Of a stretch of DNA of 64,000 bases, positions 43,731 through 53,141 are shown one piece after another. The notes under the pieces were generated by a model. The model ran no database searches, was not told the DNA's origin, and saw only the letters and a list, made by a program, of their open reading frames with translations. Both the position numbers and the translations under genes were made by a program. How positions within the stretch are numbered: the first letter of the stretch is position 1; each line of letters opens with the position of its first letter. The stretch comes from JBBRNH01 sp038230415. GTDB taxonomy: Bacteria; Bacteroidota; Bacteroidia; Cytophagales; Spirosomataceae. The stretch lies in the NCBI GenBank assembly GCA_038230415.1, contig JBBRNH010000013.1, positions 1 to 64,000 on the forward strand, read 5' to 3'.

Positions 43731-46700
43731 TGAACAAATTCATTCGCAGCCTGATCACCTTTGCCCTGACCAACCGATTCGCGGTGTTTTTCGGTATTAC
43801 CCTGATTGTGGTGGGGGGCGTGGTCAGTTTTCTCAATACCCCCGTCGAGACGTTTCCCGACGTGACCAACACCAACGTCATCATCATCACGCAGTGGCCG
43901 GGGCGGTCTGCCGAAGAGGTAGAACGGTTCGTGACTATCCCGCTCGAAGTGGAGATGAACTCCGTGCCGCGCAAAGCCACCCTGCGGTCGGTATCGCTGT
44001 TCGGGCTATCGGTCGTGACGATGATTTTTGAGGATGGCGTGGATAATTTCACGGCTCAGACCAACGCGGCCAACCGCCTGGCGGCTGTGGATCTGCCCGA
44101 TGGCGTGACCGCCGAAATTGAGCCGCCCTACGGCCCGACGGGTGAGATTTTTCGGTTTACGCTCGACAGCAAAACCAAAGACCAGACTGAACTCAAAACA
44201 TTGCAGGACTGGGTGATTGAACGGCAGATAAAATCCGTGCCGGGCATTGCCGACGTGGTGAGTTTTGGCGGCAAGGTCAAAACCATTGAGGTTAACCTGA
44301 ACCCGACACTGCTGGCAAACTACGGCTTCACGGCCATTGACGTGGACGATGCCATTCGGCAGAGCAACATCAACGTCGGGGGCGATGTCATCAAACAGGG
44401 TAATCAGTCGCTGGTGGTGCGGGGCATTGGCTTGCTCACCAAACCCGACGACGTGGCCGGGATTATTATTGACAACGTGAACGGCGTACCGATAAAAGTG
44501 CGCGACGTGGCGGTGGTCAAAGAAGGCTTCCAGCCCCGGCTGGGCATTGTGGGGCGCGGCACCAAAGACGACGTGGTGGAATGTATTGTGGTGATGCGGA
44601 AGGGCGAAAACCCCAACGAGGTAATCCCGGCATTGAAAGCTAAAATTGACGAACTCAATAACTCGATCTTGCCCAAAGACGTGAAAATAAACACGTTTTA
44701 TGACCGCACCACGCTCAACAACTACACGCTGCATACGGTGGGCGAAAACGTGCTGACCGGCATCTTGCTCGTGACGCTGATTCTGCTGTTGTTTCTGGCT
44801 GACTGGCGCACCACGCTCACCGTTGCCATCGTCATTCCGCTGGCGTTGCTGTTTGCGTTCATCTGCCTGCGGGCGCGGGGCATGACGGCTAACCTGCTCA
44901 GTATCGGAGCTTTAGACTTCGGCATTATCATTGATGGAGCGGTGGTGATGGTAGAGGGTTTGTTTGTCATGCTGGCGATGCGGGCCGAACACCTCGGCAT
45001 GACGGCGTTTAACGGACGGGCCAAGCTGAGCTGGATTGCCAGCACCGCTACCGAACTGGGCAAGTCCATTTTCACCTCTAAGATCATTATTATCACGGCC
45101 CTGCTGCCGATTTTCACGTTCCAGAAAGTAGAAGGTAAATTGTTTTCGCCGTTGGCCTGGACGATTGGCTTTGCGCTCACCGGGTCGTTGATTGTGAGCC
45201 TGACGCTGATACCATTACTGTGTTCGATCCTGCTGAAAAAGAACGTCCGCGAACGCCACAACCCGATTGTTGAGGGGCTGGAAAAAGGATACACCCCCGC
45301 CCTGGGCTGGGCCATTCGCAAGCCCCGTACTATCATCGGTATTGCGCTGGGGTCGCTGGTGTTTGCGCTGTACTTGTTTATGAATCACATTGGCTCGGAG
45401 TTTTTGCCGCAACTCAATGAAGGCTCGATCTACGTCCGGGCCAGTTTGCCGTACTCGGTTGCCTTAGACGAAAGCTATGCGTATACCCGCAAGTTCCGGG
45501 CCGTGTTTGACGAGTTCCCGGAAGTGCGCGGAGTGATTTCGCAAACCGGGCGACCCAACGACGGAACCGACCCGACGGGCTTTTTCAACAACGAGTTCTT
45601 TGTGGATTTGTACCCCAAAGAAGACTGGACACGCGACATCTCCAAGCAGGAACTCATCAGCCAGATGCAGGCCAAATTAGCCCGGTTTAAGGGCGTGGAT
45701 TTTAACTTCTCACAGCCCATTTCCGATAACGTCGAAGAGGCCGTGTCGGGCGTGAAAGGCTCGATGGCAATTAAGATTATCGGTCAGGACCTGAACGTGC
45801 TCGACAAAGAAGCAACGGGTGTTTTCAACATCATGAAAACAATCCCCGGTGTAGAAGACCTCGGCGTGTTCCGCAACCTCGGCCAGCCGGAGTTCAGAAT
45901 CCAGCTTGACCCGGCCAAACTCGCCCGCTACAACGTACCGACCGACGTGGCGCAGTCGGTAATCGAAACGGCCATCGGCGGCAAGACAGCCTCGCAGTTT
46001 TACGAAGGCGAACGCCGGTTTAACATCAAAGTACGCTACGACGAACGGTTCCGGTATTCGCCCGGACTGATTGAGAATTTATTGGTTCCGACCCGCTCCG
46101 GCTCAAAAATTCCGCTGAAAGAACTCGCCGACATCAGCACCAAATCTGGCCCGGCCTTTGTATACCGGGAGAACAACGCCCGGTTTATCGCGATTAAGTT
46201 TTCGGTGCGGGGCCGCGATTTAGGCAGTACCATTGCCGAAGCCCAGCGCAAAGTGGCCGATGCCATAAAACTCCCGGCGGGGTTTTCGATGCGGTGGGCG
46301 GGTGAGTTTGAGAACCAAACCCGCGCCGAGAAAACGCTAACGATTGTGGTGCCGATCAGCATCACGATTATTTTCCTGATTCTGCTTTTCACCTTCGGCT
46401 CGGCCATTGATGCCACGCTGATTATTTTGAATGTGCCGTTCGCGCTTATCGGCGGCATTCTGGCCCTCTGGATCACGGGCATCAACTTCAGCATTTCGGC
46501 GGGGGTGGGCTTTATCTGTCTGTTCGGGGTATCGGTGCAGGACGGGGTGATTTTGATAAACCGATTCAAAGAAAATCTGCACGAACGAATGCCGATTCTG
46601 GAAGCCATTCGGGAGGGGGCCAAAACGCGGGTGCGCCCGGTAGTGATGACGGCCACCATGGCCGCCTTAGGCCTGCTGCCTGCCGCACTGAGCAACGGTA

Positions 46701-46861
46701 TTGGCTCAGAAACCCAAAAACCATTGGCAACGGTGATGATTGGCGGGCTGATGACCTGCACCGTGCTGTCGCTACTGATTTTACCCGTTGCCTACAACCT
46801 GATTCACGGCAGCCGGGCCAAAAAAGAGCAACAACGCAAGGATAAGATTAGCATGGTGTGA
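43730..46861 (+). CDS. CusA/CzcA-type heavy-metal RND efflux pump (second operon)
   Basis: A 1043-residue RND pump of the heavy-metal group, parallel to the pump at 35341-38454. It has TQWPGRSAEEVERFVTIPLE, the TM4 segment SIGALDFGIIIDGAVVMVEG and SEFLPQLNEGSIYVRASLPY. All expected helices and both periplasmic halves are present. It shares a one-base stop/start overlap with its adaptor. It is tail-to-tail with the second DUF1016 gene; no clear terminator was found in the 54 bases between them. Confidence 0.9.
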   Translation: MNKFIRSLITFALTNRFAVFFGITLIVVGGVVSFLNTPVETFPDVTNTNVIIITQWPGRSAEEVERFVTIPLEVEMNSVPRKATLRSVSLFGLSVVTMIFEDGVDNFTAQTNAANRLAAVDLPDGVTAEIEPPYGPTGEIFRFTLDSKTKDQTELKTLQDWVIERQIKSVPGIADVVSFGGKVKTIEVNLNPTLLANYGFTAIDVDDAIRQSNINVGGDVIKQGNQSLVVRGIGLLTKPDDVAGIIIDNVNGVPIKVRDVAVVKEGFQPRLGIVGRGTKDDVVECIVVMRKGENPNEVIPALKAKIDELNNSILPKDVKINTFYDRTTLNNYTLHTVGENVLTGILLVTLILLLFLADWRTTLTVAIVIPLALLFAFICLRARGMTANLLSIGALDFGIIIDGAVVMVEGLFVMLAMRAEHLGMTAFNGRAKLSWIASTATELGKSIFTSKIIIITALLPIFTFQKVEGKLFSPLAWTIGFALTGSLIVSLTLIPLLCSILLKKNVRERHNPIVEGLEKGYTPALGWAIRKPRTIIGIALGSLVFALYLFMNHIGSEFLPQLNEGSIYVRASLPYSVALDESYAYTRKFRAVFDEFPEVRGVISQTGRPNDGTDPTGFFNNEFFVDLYPKEDWTRDISKQELISQMQAKLARFKGVDFNFSQPISDNVEEAVSGVKGSMAIKIIGQDLNVLDKEATGVFNIMKTIPGVEDLGVFRNLGQPEFRIQLDPAKLARYNVPTDVAQSVIETAIGGKTASQFYEGERRFNIKVRYDERFRYSPGLIENLLVPTRSGSKIPLKELADISTKSGPAFVYRENNARFIAIKFSVRGRDLGSTIAEAQRKVADAIKLPAGFSMRWAGEFENQTRAEKTLTIVVPISITIIFLILLFTFGSAIDATLIILNVPFALIGGILALWITGINFSISAGVGFICLFGVSVQDGVILINRFKENLHERMPILEAIREGAKTRVRPVVMTATMAALGLLPAALSNGIGSETQKPLATVMIGGLMTCTVLSLLILPVAYNLIHGSRAKKEQQRKDKISMV

Positions 46862-46915
46862 TTGATTTATTTCTGGCCCACAAAGTCGTGATCAAACCCT
46901 GATGGCACCCACAGA

Positions 46916-47941
46916 TCAACGATAAGGGGTAGAGTCTGAATTATTGCTGTTGCTGAGCAAAGCCTGCCGAAAAAGTTCGGCCATTTTAGCTTCCAGCACG
47001 TGTTTGTCAATAAGTTGGCGGCTATAATCAGCCACCAGCGTTGGCGACAAACTCCGGCTCAGGGCGTACTCAACTACCTGAGTATCTTTGCTGGCGCACA
47101 GCAATAGGCCAATACTGGGATTTTCGTGGGGCAGCCGATAATCACGGTCGAGGGCCTCAAGATAGAAATTTAGCTGGCCCAAATGCTCCGGCTTGAACTT
47201 GGTCACTTTCAGTTCTACGGCCACCAAGCACTGCAAGGCGCGGTGATACAGCAACAGATCAATATAAAAATCCTGATTGCCGACCTGAATACGGACATTC
47301 TCGCCCGCGACTGTAAACTGCCGCCCGGTTTCGAGCAGAAACTTGCTGACATTCCGAATCAATGCCTGTTGCAAATCGGCTTCGTTGTGGCGTTCTGGCA
47401 GGTCTAAAAACTCAAATACATAACTATCCCGAAAGACATCGGCCACGTTCTGGGGCAATTGCCGAACCATTTCGGGCAGTTGGGCCGTAGCCAGCATCGT
47501 GCGTTCAAACAAACCACTGTCAATCTGGCGTTCAAGTTCACGGACAGAGTACCGCTCTTTTACCGTCTGTAAGATGTAAAACTGCTTTTCCTCCATACTT
47601 TTCGTCTGACTCAGGATGTGCAGATGGGCCGACCACGTAATTTGTCTCAACACTGTTGAGAGTTTTTCGGGGGCATTGGTATATGTTTCGTAGAACTGCT
47701 TCATCCGCCACAAGTTCTTGTCTGAGAACCCACTAACATTGGGTTGCTGCCGCCGGATATAAGCGGCCAGTTCTTTTACAACGCCTTGCCCCCATTCGCT
47801 GCTGGCGACTTTACGGCTGATATACGCCCCAATGTTCCAATACAGATCAATAAGTTCGGCATTGACGCGCTGCACGGCCCGGCCACGCGCCTGCTGAATC
47901 AGAGTAACAACTTCGGCAAACTGGCTTTCGCTATTCATCAT
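46916..47941 (-). CDS. DUF1016 / YhcG-type PD-(D/E)XK nuclease (second copy)
   Basis: A 340- to 341-residue paralogue of the protein at 16928-17953, with the same domains. The N-terminal DUF1016_N has AELIDLYWNIGAYISRKV, and the nuclease core has Asp 227 in FYIDLLLYHR and Glu 242/Lys 244 in VAVELKVTK. The active site is intact. Two adjacent ATG codons (47941 and 47938) are possible starts; a longer frame to 47980 would overlap the LptD-like gene and lacks family similarity. Unlike the first copy, no restriction gene is near; it follows the LptD-like gene by 19 bases. Confidence 0.82.
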   Translation of the reverse strand: MMNSESQFAEVVTLIQQARGRAVQRVNAELIDLYWNIGAYISRKVASSEWGQGVVKELAAYIRRQQPNVSGFSDKNLWRMKQFYETYTNAPEKLSTVLRQITWSAHLHILSQTKSMEEKQFYILQTVKERYSVRELERQIDSGLFERTMLATAQLPEMVRQLPQNVADVFRDSYVFEFLDLPERHNEADLQQALIRNVSKFLLETGRQFTVAGENVRIQVGNQDFYIDLLLYHRALQCLVAVELKVTKFKPEHLGQLNFYLEALDRDYRLPHENPSIGLLLCASKDTQVVEYALSRSLSPTLVADYSRQLIDKHVLEAKMAELFRQALLSNSNNSDSTPYR

Positions 47942-47960
47942 TTCCCTTCTCTCTTTTTTC

Positions 47961-50900
47961 TCAAAACCCGCCCCGGTCATAAAAACTGCGTCGGCGGCTG
48001 AGTTTCAACTCCTGCAATAACGCCGACCGCACCCGCAAATCGAACGAGTAGTTACTGGCGCGTTGGGCAGTGCCGGCAAACGGAGTCCAGTTGAAAGCCA
48101 TATCCCAGCAGTGCAGGTCGCGGGTGATGCCCACGTTGGTCAGCGACGGGCGTTTGGCCTGAATGTCGTAGCCGGTCTGGATCGTGAACTTCCATTTGGG
48201 GGTCAGGCTGAAATCGCCGGTGAGTTGCAGGGTCTGAATCACGCTGCTCAGTTGGGGCGTGTAGTTGTTGATGCCTAACGAGTAGTTGATGTTGACCGAC
48301 CAGGGAATGGTAAAATCAACGTACATATCGGGGTTGTTATTAACGGCGTTGATGGTGGCATCCGACACCCCAGCCGCCTTTTTTGCCCGGTCGGCCCCTT
48401 TTGGTGCAATTCGGCCACTAAGAAAGAACGTCGCCGACTGCAACCGCGCCAGTCCCTGCCCCTGCGTAACGGCGTATTTCGGAATACGGATGTAGTTGGC
48501 TTCGGTGGCCGACGTTGGCACGTTCACCTGAGCGTAGGGATCGAAGGTGGACGAGAAGTTAAGACTGATGTTTTTGAGAATCTGCGTGGTCGCGTTTACG
48601 CTGATCGTCGAGAGTTTAAACCCGTCGAGTGCCAGCAGGTTGTAGTTGCCATTGATGCTGATGTTATCGAAAATCGAGATTTTCTTGAAGTCGTTACCCG
48701 CTGAATCGCCCCGGCTGCGGACTTTCATTTCTAACTGATTCACGATGCCGAACGAGATATTGGCCTGTGCGCCGGGTGCGCTGCTGCTGCCGCCTAACCC
48801 CCTGAACCGCGACACCCTCCGCCGGGATTCGGGCAGGTTCAGTTCGTCGGGCAGTTGCTGAAACAACCCAAAGGCCGGGTTCGAGAAATCCGGCACGTAG
48901 CCGAACGACACGTTGGGCGCAAACGTGTGGCGGATGGCTTTCAGGCGGTCGCCTTTGAAAAAGAACGTGCCGTAGAGCCGGGTGTTCATGCTGGCATTCA
49001 CCGAAAAGTTATAATTCGTAAACAAGCCTTTCAGCGTATCCACCCGCACGGCTTTTTCAGACGCAATGTATTTGTAGTCTAACTTTCGGGTGTTCAGCTC
49101 GCCCGAAATCGAGAAGCCGGGCGTGAGGTTGATATACCGCAGCAGTTTGAAGTTGGGCAGCGAAATCGGGATGCTGTATCGCCCGGTGGTGGTAGCGTTG
49201 CGGATAATGGTGGGCAGATTAGCAACGTTAAACATCACTAAGCCGAGGGTTGCTGTTGGCAAAACACCCGTTCGGGGATCAATCAGGCCATTCCGAACGC
49301 TGTCGGCACGGGCGAGACTGTCTTTAACGCTCGTGGTGCGGTTGATGACGGTGAGCTTCCGGCCCTCCGCAATTACCCGAAAACCTAAACCAGTGGTGTC
49401 TATACGGTTGGTTCTGAGCGAGTTGCTGATCTGCGCCGAACCGCTGAAATCAAGCCCAACCCGGAAACTCTCGTACCACCGACCCGTGCCACCGCGCAGG
49501 GCGAAGGGTGCAATCTGATTCACGCCGAAGTTAAAATCGGTCGAAATATCGGTTTTACCCCCCGTTCGTTTGGCCGTTCCCGGCACGGCCTGCCCAAATT
49601 GCTGATTAACCCGGAAATTGGCCCCGGCCCGCACAAACTGCCCGAACGTGCGGCTATACTGCACCGACGACCCGGCCACGTTGGAGATGTATGACCCCGG
49701 ATTGTAGGAGTTAGCAATGTTGTAGCTGTTACTACTGATGTTGACATTGGCCGAAAACTGACTCCGTTTGCCGAGGTTTTGGGGCGAGTGTCCCCAGATA
49801 ATCGAGAAATCATTGCGGGGCGTTTGCGTCGTATCCACGCGGTCGCCGGAGCGGTTGCGGTTGAAGCGCAGTTGTACATTCCCGCCAAATTTATATTTTT
49901 TGCTATACACCGACGACGCGCCTAACCCCCAACTCCCCCGCGAATAAATTTGCCCGGTAAACTGCATACCGAGGTTTTCGTTCACGGCCCAGTAGTAGCC
50001 ACCGTCGCGCAGGTAGTAGCCGCGCCCGTTGGGTTCTTCGCCGTATTGCGGCACCAACACGCCCGACACGCCAATGTCTTTCTTTTTGGGGAACGGAAAA
50101 AAGCCAAACGGCAACCCAATCGGCAACGGTATCTGATTGATGACGAGGTTAAACGGCCCGGCAATCACCTGTTTGTTGTGGATAACCTTGAGCTTGCTGG
50201 CATTGATGTGGAAGTGGGGCGTGGCTAAATTACAGGTCGTGTAGATTGCCTTACGGATGTACAGATTATCGTCGGCATCTTTTTTCACGTTCGTACCGCG
50301 AATATTGCCCTCGCCCTGCTGGGTAACTACGCCCTGAATTTTCCCTTTCTTCGATTTAAAATTATACCGGATTTCATTGGCATCGTACTGACTTTCAGCA
50401 TCTTTGAAAACCGGAAGGCCAATTATTTTCTTTGCCGTCGAATCAAAGCGACCTTTGGCATAGACTTCGCTATTGATATAGTTGAGCCGGATGTAGTCGG
50501 CTTTGAGGGCGATTTCACCGTATTCGACAGTGGCATCGCCGAAGAGTTCGGTGATCTGCGTCTCGTTGTCCACATTGATCGAATCGCGGGCGTTGTATTT
50601 GACGGTGGTTTTAAAACCCGCGTCGGCCTTCACCGAGTCTTTGGCGGTGGCGGTTGAGTCGGCAGCACCCCGAACAGCCCGCGTAATCAGGGTTGATGCC
50701 GTTGGGGAGGTAATGCCCGTAGTCGCGCCGGGAGCCGTTGCCGTTAAGGCACCGGGAGCCGTAATGCCCGCCGTGCCGGGCGCGTCGGTAACGTGCTGCG
50801 TGGGTGCGCCGGGAACGGCTCCACCTTTTGATGGCAGCCGACGGACGGGTGCGCCGGGCAGCGTCTGGGCCTGAACCAGCCCTACGGCAAGCCACAGCGT

Positions 50901-51017
50901 AACGAAACCGACAAAGCCTTTGAAAACCTTGTTGGTCAGGTGTAAAATAAAGTGAGTATCTGTGAGTTGTAACAACGAAATTATCTTTGCTGAGTAAAGC
51001 CACCACGTGGGTTGCAA
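47961..51017 (-). CDS. LptD/OstA-like outer-membrane assembly protein
   Basis: A protein of up to 1018 residues resembling the Bacteroidota LptD-like family that inserts lipopolysaccharide in the outer leaflet. After an export signal ending LAVGLVQAQ comes a Pro/Gly/Ala/Thr-rich linker (about 50-120). An OstA/LptA-like periplasmic domain follows (about 140-300, DATVEYGEIALKADYIRLNY), then a large C-terminal beta-barrel. The start is uncertain: the frame opens with TTG at 51017, but that codon lies inside the likely -7 box of its own promoter. A later start such as the TTG at about 50975, still ahead of the signal peptide, is more plausible. Divergent from the amidase. Confidence 0.82.
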   Translation of the reverse strand: MQPTWWLYSAKIISLLQLTDTHFILHLTNKVFKGFVGFVTLWLAVGLVQAQTLPGAPVRRLPSKGGAVPGAPTQHVTDAPGTAGITAPGALTATAPGATTGITSPTASTLITRAVRGAADSTATAKDSVKADAGFKTTVKYNARDSINVDNETQITELFGDATVEYGEIALKADYIRLNYINSEVYAKGRFDSTAKKIIGLPVFKDAESQYDANEIRYNFKSKKGKIQGVVTQQGEGNIRGTNVKKDADDNLYIRKAIYTTCNLATPHFHINASKLKVIHNKQVIAGPFNLVINQIPLPIGLPFGFFPFPKKKDIGVSGVLVPQYGEEPNGRGYYLRDGGYYWAVNENLGMQFTGQIYSRGSWGLGASSVYSKKYKFGGNVQLRFNRNRSGDRVDTTQTPRNDFSIIWGHSPQNLGKRSQFSANVNISSNSYNIANSYNPGSYISNVAGSSVQYSRTFGQFVRAGANFRVNQQFGQAVPGTAKRTGGKTDISTDFNFGVNQIAPFALRGGTGRWYESFRVGLDFSGSAQISNSLRTNRIDTTGLGFRVIAEGRKLTVINRTTSVKDSLARADSVRNGLIDPRTGVLPTATLGLVMFNVANLPTIIRNATTTGRYSIPISLPNFKLLRYINLTPGFSISGELNTRKLDYKYIASEKAVRVDTLKGLFTNYNFSVNASMNTRLYGTFFFKGDRLKAIRHTFAPNVSFGYVPDFSNPAFGLFQQLPDELNLPESRRRVSRFRGLGGSSSAPGAQANISFGIVNQLEMKVRSRGDSAGNDFKKISIFDNISINGNYNLLALDGFKLSTISVNATTQILKNISLNFSSTFDPYAQVNVPTSATEANYIRIPKYAVTQGQGLARLQSATFFLSGRIAPKGADRAKKAAGVSDATINAVNNNPDMYVDFTIPWSVNINYSLGINNYTPQLSSVIQTLQLTGDFSLTPKWKFTIQTGYDIQAKRPSLTNVGITRDLHCWDMAFNWTPFAGTAQRASNYSFDLRVRSALLQELKLSRRRSFYDRGGF

Positions 51018-51022
51018 AGGTA
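50982..51022. promoter_or_regulatory. overlapping divergent promoters, LptD-like gene and amidase
   Basis: A perfect -7 box TATCTTTG on the plus strand (50982-50989) points to the amidase gene 55 bases on. A perfect TACCTTTG on the minus strand (about 51015-51022) points to the LptD-like gene. The two transcripts would start within about 15 bases and run across each other's boxes. Confidence 0.6.
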
Positions 51023-51043
51023 GAAACGAACCATTAGCTGATT

Positions 51044-51904
51044 ATGGCTTCCAACCAGTTTCCTCTGTTAAAAATTATTAAGGCATTCACGGCCCTGATC
51101 GTGTTGCCGGTGCTGCTGATGGCCGCCCTGCCCGCCACGTATGTGCAGGACCAGCCCGACAGCACCCGCACGAACCGCGACGATAACGATGGCTCGAACC
51201 GCATCAGAACCGTTGTGATTGATGCCGGACACGGCGGCAAAGACCCCGGCTGCATGACCCGGCGGCACCGCGAGAGCCGAATTGTGCTGAAAATCGCGCT
51301 GCAATTAGCCCGCGACATCAAGCGCGAGATGCCCAAGATGCGGGTGATTATGACCCGCGCCACCGACCATTTTGTCGAACTCGCCGAGCGGGGAGCCATT
51401 GCCAACCGGAACAAAGCCGACCTCTTCATTTCGATTCACGTTAATGCCAGCCCCAGTTCGCACGCCGTGCATGGCACAGAAACCTACACCATGGGGCTGC
51501 ACAAAACGGAGGGCAATCTGGAGGTTGCCAAGCGCGAGAACGCCGTTATTTTACAGGAGGCCAACTACCGTCAGACCTACCGGGGCTTTAACCCGGAATC
51601 GCCATTAGCCCATATCATGCTGGCAAATTACCAGAACGCGTTCATGGGCAGCAGCATTAATTTTGCCGAGAAAATTGAACGGAGTTTCCGCAGAAATGCC
51701 GACCGGAAAAGCAACGGTGTGAAACAAGCCGGTTTTGTGGTACTCTGGCGCACCACAATGCCAAGCGTTTTGGTGGAGACGGGATACCTGACCAACCCCG
51801 CCGAAGAAATTTATTTATCGTCGGAAGACGGGCAGCAGGAAATCGCACTGGCGATCTACAAAGCCTTCGCCCAGTATAAAGACGAGATAGAATCGGCGAA
51901 CTGA
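51044..51904 (+). CDS. N-acetylmuramoyl-L-alanine amidase (Amidase_3)
   Basis: A 286-residue periplasmic zinc amidase that cuts the bond between MurNAc and L-Ala in peptidoglycan, normally during cell separation. A hydrophobic N-terminal segment (about residues 10-32) is a signal peptide or anchor. The zinc ligands are VVIDAGHGGKDPG (His 63), HRESRIV (Glu 77) and SIHVNAS (His 132). The catalytic Glu is in SVLVETGYLTNP. There is no SPOR or LysM domain. The gene lies between the LptD-like gene (divergent) and mlaD, an envelope grouping that recurs in Bacteroidota. Confidence 0.93.
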   Translation: MASNQFPLLKIIKAFTALIVLPVLLMAALPATYVQDQPDSTRTNRDDNDGSNRIRTVVIDAGHGGKDPGCMTRRHRESRIVLKIALQLARDIKREMPKMRVIMTRATDHFVELAERGAIANRNKADLFISIHVNASPSSHAVHGTETYTMGLHKTEGNLEVAKRENAVILQEANYRQTYRGFNPESPLAHIMLANYQNAFMGSSINFAEKIERSFRRNADRKSNGVKQAGFVVLWRTTMPSVLVETGYLTNPAEEIYLSSEDGQQEIALAIYKAFAQYKDEIESAN

Positions 51905-52003
51905 GTGATAAGTGGTCAGTGGCGAGTCCTGCCGGACAAGCGCAATCATTACTCATCACCTGCTGCTAACTTGCCACTTGCCACTAATGACTTGCCACTA
52001 CCT
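51904..52003. repeat. heptad inverted repeat between amidase and mlaD
   Basis: The gap after the amidase stop holds a left arm of 7-base units (agtgata, agtggtc, agtggcg, agtcctg). A right arm of complementary units (ttgccac, ttgccac, taatgac, ttgccac) lies about 35 bases further on. Pairing is imperfect, but the period and unit are those of the sdhA-sdhB element. Confidence 0.65.
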
Positions 52004-52069
52004 TAACTTCGCGGCACAATACAGCCCCGGTTCGGGTTATGGCCGTATTCTATCACTGAATCACAACTG

Positions 52070-53089
52070 ATGAAATTATCACAGGAAATGCGGGTAGGCT
52101 TGCTGGCGGTTGTCGCGATGGCAATGTTTTACTTTGGTTTTAATTTTTTGAAAGGGTCTGATTTTTTCTCATCCAATAGCCAGTACCAGGTTTTATACGG
52201 CAGCGTTGACGGCCTTACTGCTTCTAACCCGGTCAGGATCAACGGCTTGTCGGTAGGCCGGGTGAAATCAATCGAAATTTTACAGGATCAGGGCAACAAA
52301 CTGCGGGTGGTACTGGAAATCAGCAAGAAAATCAGCATACCGGCCAATTCAACCGCCCTCCTGTCCGACGATGGACTGCTGGGCGGCAAACTCATCAACC
52401 TCAAACTCAACACCAACGGCGCACCACTGCCCGGCGAAGGCCTGCTCATCGGTGCCAAAGAAGCCGGACTCATCAACTCCATCAGCGACCGCGCCACGCC
52501 CGTTTTAAACTCGGCTGATTCGCTGATGAAAAACCTGAACCGGGTGGTGGCTTCGTTCAGCAAAACAGCCGCCGTACTGAATCAAACCCTCGCCGGAGCC
52601 AACCAAACGCTGGTCGGGGCCAACCGTGTAACGGGAACGCTCGACGTAACGGTGCAGGAAAACCGGGCCGCCCTGCAAACAACCCTCGCCAACGTGGGTA
52701 AACTCTCAACCTCCCTCATCGAAACCGAAAAACAACTCAAACCCATTCTGACCAAAGCCGGCACCTTTGCCGACTCACTGAACGCGCTGCAACTCCGGCA
52801 AACCCTGACAACGGCCAACGCAACGGTGGCTAATCTGCAAAAAATTCTCTCGGACGTGAGCAAGGGTAAAGGTTCTTTAGGCAAACTTACCTCCGACGAC
52901 GCGCTCTACACCAACGTCAACGCCACCACCGAAAGCCTGACCAAACTCCTGACCGACCTCCGCGAAAACCCCAAACGGTACGTTCATTTTTCGCTCTTTG
53001 GCCGCAAAGAAAAACCGCCCGTCAGCCAAACCGCCACCGGCCCGGTGGTGCCTGTTGTGCCAGCCCTAACCCCTGATTCGACGCGGTAA
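52070..53089 (+). CDS. mlaD: MlaD/MCE-family lipid transport protein
   Basis: A 339-residue protein with one N-terminal membrane helix (about residues 8-27) and an MCE domain (about 38-115; YQVLYGSVDGLTASNPVRIN and DGLLGGKLINLKL). The long C-terminal helical region (about 145-290, many NQTL, ANATV repeats) is expected to extend into the periplasm. MlaD-type proteins form hexamers that pass phospholipids between membranes with MlaE permease and MlaF ATPase, which are not in the adjacent genes. It ends with a Pro/Val-rich tail. Confidence 0.88.
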   Translation: MKLSQEMRVGLLAVVAMAMFYFGFNFLKGSDFFSSNSQYQVLYGSVDGLTASNPVRINGLSVGRVKSIEILQDQGNKLRVVLEISKKISIPANSTALLSDDGLLGGKLINLKLNTNGAPLPGEGLLIGAKEAGLINSISDRATPVLNSADSLMKNLNRVVASFSKTAAVLNQTLAGANQTLVGANRVTGTLDVTVQENRAALQTTLANVGKLSTSLIETEKQLKPILTKAGTFADSLNALQLRQTLTTANATVANLQKILSDVSKGKGSLGKLTSDDALYTNVNATTESLTKLLTDLRENPKRYVHFSLFGRKEKPPVSQTATGPVVPVVPALTPDSTR

Positions 53090-53141
53090 GTGGTCAGGAA
53101 CAACACAATTTGTATCTTCTTCGTAATTATTTGAGCAGCTT

